Part shown: positions 58,810 through 64,000 of the stretch, piece after piece
Numbering within the stretch: the stretch's first letter is position 1
Layout: each line of letters starts with the position of its first letter
Source of the DNA: Bradyrhizobium sp. RD5-C2
Lineage (GTDB): Bacteria; Pseudomonadota; Alphaproteobacteria; Rhizobiales; Xanthobacteraceae
Length of the DNA stretch: 64,000 bases
Assembly (NCBI RefSeq): GCF_019972155.1
Contig: NZ_BOVL01000026.1
Coordinates: 260,634 to 324,633 of the forward strand
Direction of reading: 5' to 3'
Program-made: the position numbers and the translations under genes
Notes under the pieces: generated by a model
Told to the model about the DNA's origin: nothing
The model's database searches: none
Seen by the model: only the letters and a program-made list of their open reading frames with translations

Positions 58810-60522
58810 ATGAGTGGAGACGACGTTCACAAGGTCCGCGCGTTCGAGCATCCCGGAGCCGGCAGGAAGCGGGCGAAAGCCACGCCCAAGGGACGCCAGG
58901 TCGACCCCGCGGCCGCTCATGAGATCGAGGTGCTGCTCGCCGACCGGCCGAGGCGTCGCGACCTGCTGATCGAATACCTCCATCTGATCCAGGACAAGTA
59001 TCACCAGATCTCGGCGCAGCATCTTGCGGCGCTCGCCGACGAGATGAAACTATCGTTCGCCGAGGTGTTCGAGACCGCGACCTTCTATGCGCATTTCGAC
59101 ATCGTGAAGGAAGGCGAGCCTGATATCGCGCCGCTCACCGTGCGGGTGTGCGATTCACTGACCTGCGCGATGCTCGGCGGCGAGAAGCTGCTGAAGGATC
59201 TCCAGAGCCGCGCCGGCCCCGGCATCCGTGTCGTGCGTGCGCCGTGCGTCGGCCGATGCGACACCGCACCCGCTGCGGAGGTCGGCCACAACTTCATCGA
59301 TCATGCGACCGTCAGCAACGTGCTCGCTGCGGCGAAGAACGGCGACACCCATGTGCATCTGCCGCCTTACGTCGATTACGACGCTTATGTCGCTGACGGC
59401 GGATACCAGCTGCTGACGCGGCTGCGCTCGGGCGAGCTGCCGCGCGAAGACCTGCTGAAGGCGCTCGACGATGCGTCGTTGCGCGGTCTTGGCGGCGCCG
59501 GTTTCCCCACGGGCCGCAAGTGGCGGGCCGTGCTCGGCGAACCCGGTCCGCGGCTGATGGCTGTCAACGGTGACGAGGGCGAGCCCGGCACGATCAAGGA
59601 CCGCTACTATCTCGAGCGCGATCCGCATCGCTTCCTCGAGGGCATGCTGGTCGGCGCCCACGTGGTCGAGGCGCCGGAAGTCTACATCTACATCCGCGAT
59701 GAGTATCCCGCCTGCCGCGAGATCCTCGCGCGCGAGATCGCAAAACTTCCACCCGGCGGTCCTGTGCTGCATCTGCGACGCGGCGGCGGCGCCTATATCT
59801 GCGGCGAGGAATCCTCGCTGCTGGAATCGATCGAGGGCAAGCGCGGCCTGCCGCGGCACAAGCCGCCATATCCGTTCCAGGTCGGACTGTTCGGCCTGCC
59901 GACGCTGATCAACAACATCGAGACGTTGTGGTGGGTGCGCGACATCGTCGAGAAGGGCGCCGACTGGTGGAAGAGCCACGGCCGCAACGAGCGCCACGGC
60001 CTGCGCAGCTTCTCGGTGTCGGGACGCGTCAAGGATCCCGGCGTCAAGCTCGCGCCCGCCGGCATCACCCTGCGCGAGCTGATCGACGAATTCTGCGGCG
60101 GCATGGCCGACGGCCATACCCTGCAGGCCTACCTGCCGGGCGGCGCGTCCGGCGGCATCCTGCCGGCCTCGATGGACGACATCCCGCTCGATTTCGGCAC
60201 GCTGGAGAAATACGGCTGCTTCATCGGCTCCGCCGCCGTCGTCGTGCTCTCGCAGGCCGATGACGTCAGGGACGCCGCGCTCAACCTGATGAAGTTCTTC
60301 GAGGACGAGAGCTGCGGGCAATGCACGCCCTGCCGCGCCGGAACCGAGAAGGCGGCACTCTTGATGCAGCAACCGGTCTGGAACAAGGAGCTGCTCGACC
60401 AATTGAGCCAGGCGATGCGCGATGCATCGATCTGTGGCCTCGGTCAGGCGGCCTCCAATCCGCTGACCTCAGTGATCAAATATTTTCCGGACGGGTTTCG
60501 TCCGCAGCAAGCCGCCGAATAG
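58810..60522 (+). CDS. fdsB: NAD-dependent formate dehydrogenase, fused gamma-beta subunit
   Basis: The 570-residue protein joins a NuoE-like domain (about residues 45-180; [2Fe-2S] ligands C114, C119, C146, C150) to a NuoF-like domain: GLGGAGFPTG (226-235), the FMN/NADH motifs GDEGEPGT (254-261) and GAYICGEESSLLESIEGK (327-344), and a 4Fe-4S cluster with C502, C505, C508 and C542. It passes electrons from FdsA to NAD. In many bacteria FdsG and FdsB are separate. A basic N-terminal tail of about 40 residues precedes the NuoE part. Confidence 0.9.
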   Translation: MSGDDVHKVRAFEHPGAGRKRAKATPKGRQVDPAAAHEIEVLLADRPRRRDLLIEYLHLIQDKYHQISAQHLAALADEMKLSFAEVFETATFYAHFDIVKEGEPDIAPLTVRVCDSLTCAMLGGEKLLKDLQSRAGPGIRVVRAPCVGRCDTAPAAEVGHNFIDHATVSNVLAAAKNGDTHVHLPPYVDYDAYVADGGYQLLTRLRSGELPREDLLKALDDASLRGLGGAGFPTGRKWRAVLGEPGPRLMAVNGDEGEPGTIKDRYYLERDPHRFLEGMLVGAHVVEAPEVYIYIRDEYPACREILAREIAKLPPGGPVLHLRRGGGAYICGEESSLLESIEGKRGLPRHKPPYPFQVGLFGLPTLINNIETLWWVRDIVEKGADWWKSHGRNERHGLRSFSVSGRVKDPGVKLAPAGITLRELIDEFCGGMADGHTLQAYLPGGASGGILPASMDDIPLDFGTLEKYGCFIGSAAVVVLSQADDVRDAALNLMKFFEDESCGQCTPCRAGTEKAALLMQQPVWNKELLDQLSQAMRDASICGLGQAASNPLTSVIKYFPDGFRPQQAAE

Positions 60523-60558
60523 GCGGACCAAGCAGGCGAACTTCGACGAGGATTTTGA

Positions 60559-63345
60559 ATGAGCAACGATCACAACTCCGGCCAGACGATCCAGTTCGAG
60601 CTCGACGGCCATCAGGTCGAGGCGCGGGCCGGCGAAACGATCTGGCAGGTCGCCAAGCGCCAGGGCACCGAGATCCCGCATCTCTGCTATTCGCCCGCGC
60701 CGGACTATCGGCCGGACGGCAATTGCCGCGCCTGCATGGTCGAGATCGAAGGCGAGCGCGTGCTGGCGGCGTCCTGCAAGCGGACGCCTTCGGTCGGCAT
60801 GAAAGTGAAGTCCGCCAGCCAGCGCGCCGTCGCGGCGCAGAAGATGGTGATGGAGCTGCTCGTCGCCGACCAGCCGGCGCGCGAGACCTCGCACGATCCG
60901 GATTCGAAATTCTGGCACTGGGCCGAGAAGACCGGCGTGACCGAAAGCCGCTTCCCCGCCACCGAGCGCTGGCATGCCGACACCAGCCATCCGGCGATGC
61001 GCGTCAATCTCGACGCCTGCATCCAGTGTGGTCTGTGCGTGCGGGCCTGCCGCGAGGTGCAGGTCAACGACGTCATCGGCATGGCTTATCGTAGTCACGG
61101 CTCGAAGATCGTGTTCGACTTCGACGATCCGATGGGAGAATCGACCTGCGTCGCCTGCGGCGAATGCGTCCAGGCGTGTCCGACCGGCGCGCTGATGCCG
61201 GCTGTCATGCTCGACGACAAGCAGACGCGCGTCGTCTATCCCGACCGCAAGGTGGACTCGCTGTGCCCGTATTGCGGCGTCGGCTGTCAGGTCACCTACG
61301 AGGTCAAGGACGAGAAGGTGATCTACGCGGAAGGCCGTGACGGTCCCGCCAATCACAACCGGCTCTGCGTCAAGGGCCGCTTCGGCTTCGACTACATCCA
61401 TCACCCGAACCGGCTGACCAAGCCGCTGGTGCGGCTGCCTGGCGTGAAGAAGGATGCCAACGACCAGGTCGATCCCGCCAATCCCTACACCCATTTCCGC
61501 GAGGCATCCTGGGAAGAGGCGCTCGATCTTGCCGCGGCGGGCTTGAAGAAAATCCGCGACGAGAAGGGCGCCAAGGCGCTCGCCGGATTCGGCTCGGCCA
61601 AGGGCTCGAACGAGGAAGCTTACCTGTTCCAGAAGCTGGTCCGCACCGGCTTCGGCTCCAACAATGTCGATCACTGCACGCGGCTGTGTCACGCCTCGTC
61701 GGTGGCGGCGTTGTTCGAAGGACTGAGCTCCGGCGCGGTGTCGGCGCCGTTCTCGGCCGCGGCCGACGCCGAGGTGATCTGGGTGATCGGCGCCAATCCG
61801 ACCGTGAACCATCCGGTCGCCGCGACCTTCATCAAGAACGCCGCCAAGCGCGGCGCCAAGCTGTACGTGATGGACCCGCGCCGGCAGACGCTGTCGCGCC
61901 ACGCCACCCAGCATCTCGCCTTCAAGCCGGGCAGCGACGTCGCGATGCTGAACGCGATGATCCACACGATCATCACCGAGGGCCTGACCGACGAGCAGTA
62001 CATCGCCGGCTATACCGAGGGCTATGACGAGCTGAAGGCGAAGATCCAGGAGTTCACGCCGGAGCGCATGTCTCAGATCTGCGGCATTCCCGCCGAGACG
62101 CTGCGCGAGGTGGCGCGTGCCTATGCCCGCGCCAAGTCGTCGATCATCTTCTGGGGCATGGGCATCAGCCAGCATGTCCACGGCACCGACAATGCGCGCT
62201 GCCTGATCGCGCTCGCTTTGATCACCGGCCAGGTCGGCCGTCCCGGCACCGGGCTGCATCCGCTGCGCGGCCAGAACAACGTGCAGGGCGCCTCCGACGC
62301 TGGCCTGATCCCGATGTTCCTGCCGGACTATCAGCCGGTCGGCCGCGACGACATGCGCGGCGCCTTCGAGAAACTGTGGGGGCAGGAGCTCGATCCGGTG
62401 CGCGGGCTGACGGTCGTCGAGATCATGAACGCGATCCACGCCGGCGAGATCCACGGCATGTTTGTCGAGGGTGAGAATCCCGCGATGTCCGATCCGGATC
62501 TGCAGCACGCGCGCCAGGCGCTGGCGAAACTCGATCATCTCGTGGTGCAGGATTTGTTCGTCACCGAGACCGCGTTCCATGCCGACGTCATCCTGCCGGC
62601 TTCAGCGTTCGCAGAAAAATCCGGCTCCTTCACCAACACCGACCGCCGCGTGCAGCTGGCGCGCGAGGTGATCCAGCCGCCGGGCGATGCACGGCAGGAT
62701 CTCTGGATCATCCAGGAGATCGCCAAGCGGATGGGATTGCCCTGGAACTACGCCGGGCCGGGCGAGGTCTTCACCGAGATGGCGCAGCTGATGCCGTCGC
62801 TGAAGAACATCACCTGGGAGCGGCTGGTCCGTGAGGGCGCGGTGACCTATCCGGTCGACGATCCCGACAAGCCGGGCAATGAGATCATCTTCACCACCGG
62901 TTTCCCGACCGAGAGCGGCCGCGGCAAGATCGTGCCGGCCAAGGTGATCCCGCCGGATGAACTGCCCGACGACGAGTACCCGATGGTGCTGTCGACCGGG
63001 CGCGTGCTCGAACACTGGCACACCGGCTCGATGACGCGTCGCGCCCAGGTGCTCGATCAGATCGAGCCCGAAGCGGTCGCGTTCATGACGCCGAAGGACA
63101 TGCGCAAGAAGGGGCTCGCGCCGGGCGATTTCATCCGCCTCGAGACGCGTCGTGGCGCGGTCGAGGTCAAGGTGCGCGCCGACCGCGACGTGCCCGAGAA
63201 CATGGTCTTCATGCCGTTCTGCTACGCGGAGGCGGCGGCGAATTTGCTGACCAACCCGGCGCTCGATCCGTTCGGAAAGATTCCGGAGTTCAAGTTCTGC
63301 GCCGTCCGCGCCGAGAAGATCGATATCCGGACGGCGGCGGAATAG
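60559..63345 (+). CDS. fdsA: Formate dehydrogenase alpha subunit (Mo/W-bis-MGD)
   Basis: The 928-residue catalytic subunit has a 2Fe-2S ferredoxin domain (C43, C56, C59, C73), two 4Fe-4S motifs (C154/C157/C160/C164 and C197/C200/C203/C207), a third at C236/C239/C243/C270, and a molybdopterin oxidoreductase domain. The metal ligand is Cys, C377 in TRLCHASS followed by catalytic H378, and not selenocysteine. It oxidises formate to CO2 in the cytoplasm. It lies 36 bases after the fused fdsGB gene. No fdsD-like small gene is found after it. Confidence 0.94.
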   Translation: MSNDHNSGQTIQFELDGHQVEARAGETIWQVAKRQGTEIPHLCYSPAPDYRPDGNCRACMVEIEGERVLAASCKRTPSVGMKVKSASQRAVAAQKMVMELLVADQPARETSHDPDSKFWHWAEKTGVTESRFPATERWHADTSHPAMRVNLDACIQCGLCVRACREVQVNDVIGMAYRSHGSKIVFDFDDPMGESTCVACGECVQACPTGALMPAVMLDDKQTRVVYPDRKVDSLCPYCGVGCQVTYEVKDEKVIYAEGRDGPANHNRLCVKGRFGFDYIHHPNRLTKPLVRLPGVKKDANDQVDPANPYTHFREASWEEALDLAAAGLKKIRDEKGAKALAGFGSAKGSNEEAYLFQKLVRTGFGSNNVDHCTRLCHASSVAALFEGLSSGAVSAPFSAAADAEVIWVIGANPTVNHPVAATFIKNAAKRGAKLYVMDPRRQTLSRHATQHLAFKPGSDVAMLNAMIHTIITEGLTDEQYIAGYTEGYDELKAKIQEFTPERMSQICGIPAETLREVARAYARAKSSIIFWGMGISQHVHGTDNARCLIALALITGQVGRPGTGLHPLRGQNNVQGASDAGLIPMFLPDYQPVGRDDMRGAFEKLWGQELDPVRGLTVVEIMNAIHAGEIHGMFVEGENPAMSDPDLQHARQALAKLDHLVVQDLFVTETAFHADVILPASAFAEKSGSFTNTDRRVQLAREVIQPPGDARQDLWIIQEIAKRMGLPWNYAGPGEVFTEMAQLMPSLKNITWERLVREGAVTYPVDDPDKPGNEIIFTTGFPTESGRGKIVPAKVIPPDELPDDEYPMVLSTGRVLEHWHTGSMTRRAQVLDQIEPEAVAFMTPKDMRKKGLAPGDFIRLETRRGAVEVKVRADRDVPENMVFMPFCYAEAAANLLTNPALDPFGKIPEFKFCAVRAEKIDIRTAAE

Positions 63346-63406
63346 CCGTCCGGGCTACGCAAGAAACAAACGCAACGCGGCGACGCCAACCCGCAGGGAG
63401 ATCAGC

Positions 63407-64000
63407 ATGCGAACGATCATCGTCGGAGCACTTTGCGCCATCGCAATGGTCGCGAGCGCACACGCCGCGGTCAAGGAAGAGCCGGTCACCTATACCGACG
63501 GCGAGACCACGATGAAGGGCTTCGTGGTCTATGACGACGCGACCCAGGCCAAGCGGCCCGGCATCGTCATGGTGCACGAATGGTGGGGCATCACCCCGCA
63601 TATCCACAACGAGGCGCGGAAGTTCGCGGAGCAGGGCTATGTCGCCTTCATTGCGGACATGTACGGCGACGCCAAGACCGCCGACAACCCGAAGGACGCC
63701 GGCGCGCTCGCAGGCTCGGTGATGAAGGATGCGAAGGTGATGGAGCAGCGCTTCAACGCCGCGCGCGAGCAACTCGCCAAGCAGGCCTCGGTAAATCCGC
63801 AGCGGATCGGCGCGGTCGGCTACTGCTTCGGCGGCGCGGTGGTGCTGAACATGGCGCGCACCGGCGCCGATCTCGCCGCCGTTGCGGGCTTTCACGCTTC
63901 GCTCGGACTCAATACGCCCGCACCCGCGCCGGGCACCGTCAAGGCGAAGATCCTGATTCTGAACGGTGCGGACGACCCGTTCGTGAAGCGCGAGCAGTAC
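63407..64000 (+). CDS. Dienelactone hydrolase family protein (partial)
   Basis: The first 198 residues are present; the gene runs off the end. It has a signal peptide (IIVGALCAIAMVASAHA) and an alpha/beta hydrolase fold with MVHEWWG (near residue 60), the nucleophile elbow GYCFGGAV with Cys, and the start of the Asp motif NGADDPF. Export suggests a periplasmic carboxylic-ester hydrolase. CAGGGAGATC precedes the ATG. It lies 61 bases after fdsA and may be cotranscribed. Confidence 0.88.
   Translation, partial: MRTIIVGALCAIAMVASAHAAVKEEPVTYTDGETTMKGFVVYDDATQAKRPGIVMVHEWWGITPHIHNEARKFAEQGYVAFIADMYGDAKTADNPKDAGALAGSVMKDAKVMEQRFNAAREQLAKQASVNPQRIGAVGYCFGGAVVLNMARTGADLAAVAGFHASLGLNTPAPAPGTVKAKILILNGADDPFVKREQY

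Noticed and set aside
61687..61692. Possible selenocysteine in FdsA
   Set aside because: The metal-ligand codon region reads TGT for Cys (C377) with no in-frame TGA, so the Cys type is encoded.
60469..62580. 703-codon open frame antisense to fdsA
   Set aside because: It mirrors the fdsA codons in a GC-rich genome; its translation is low-complexity (His/Arg/Asp/Val-rich), while the plus strand has all cofactor motifs.

Overview
The window is a GC-rich chromosomal segment from an alphaproteobacterium, most likely Bradyrhizobium or a close relative. This placement is an inference from gene content: an ilvB / threonine dehydratase / ilvN / ilvC layout, DUF3551 and DUF2336 proteins, several NMT1-type and Liv-type ABC systems, and four families of long palindromic intergenic repeats that recur through the window. 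I saw no tRNA, rRNA, CRISPR array, insertion sequence or prophage. Almost all of the sequence is ordinary chromosomal coding DNA.

Layout. 1-5220: branched-chain amino acid synthesis (end of ilvB, a PLP threonine dehydratase, ilvN, a methyltransferase, two amino-acid/metabolite exporters, ilvC), closed by a palindromic repeat and a terminator. 5246-11691: DUF2336 protein, membrane adenylate cyclase, LprI-like secreted protein, a ferric-reductase-like membrane protein divergent from a TetR regulator with a double operator between them, and an LtaS-like membrane sulfatase-fold enzyme. 11791-17070: osmoprotectant-type ABC importer (fused permease/binding protein plus ATPase), HD-domain hydrolase and small secreted proteins. 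17103-23949: a seven-gene aromatic-catabolism operon (binding protein, Rieske oxygenase alpha and beta, diol dehydrogenase-like SDR, two unknown small proteins, FAD monooxygenase) facing an IclR regulator. 24346-28122: a 1258-residue secreted-type calpain-like cysteine protease with seven tandem repeats. 28156-41469: a patchwork of a ketopantoate reductase homologue, a TauBC/SsuBC-like ABC pair, regulators (XRE, TetR) with adjacent operators, SDR and NmrA-type enzymes, an iron-sulfur protein, a cupin, an NMT1-type binding protein, a Nudix protein and a lipoprotein. 41673-47503: a complete Liv-type ABC importer followed by an overlapping PPK2 polyphosphate kinase. 47723-51318: a membrane spermidine-synthase-like protein, an NTF2-fold protein and an Ada/AraC protein. 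51484-53346: leuA preceded by a leucine-rich leader peptide and competing hairpins that look like an attenuator. 53368-64000: repeats, a LysR regulator with dyads, an HD protein, then molybdenum-cofactor and formate dehydrogenase genes (mobA, fdhD, moeA, a fused fdsG-fdsB, fdsA) and the start of a dienelactone hydrolase.

How the genes work together. The ilv and leuA genes make the branched-chain amino acids, and the exporters between ilvN and ilvC may relieve excess. The Rieske operon should take up and hydroxylate an aromatic acid under IclR control. MobA, MoeA and FdhD make and sulfurate the bis-MGD cofactor used by FdsA, whose electrons pass through the fused FdsGB subunit to NAD.

Most notable: the calpain-like repeat protein, the leucine attenuator, the two unknown small genes inside the dioxygenase operon, an FdhD that has lost one Cys of its usual motif, an SDR lacking its catalytic Tyr and Lys, and a 62-bp duplicated signal-peptide segment. 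I did not find a clearly new multi-gene defence or mobile system.
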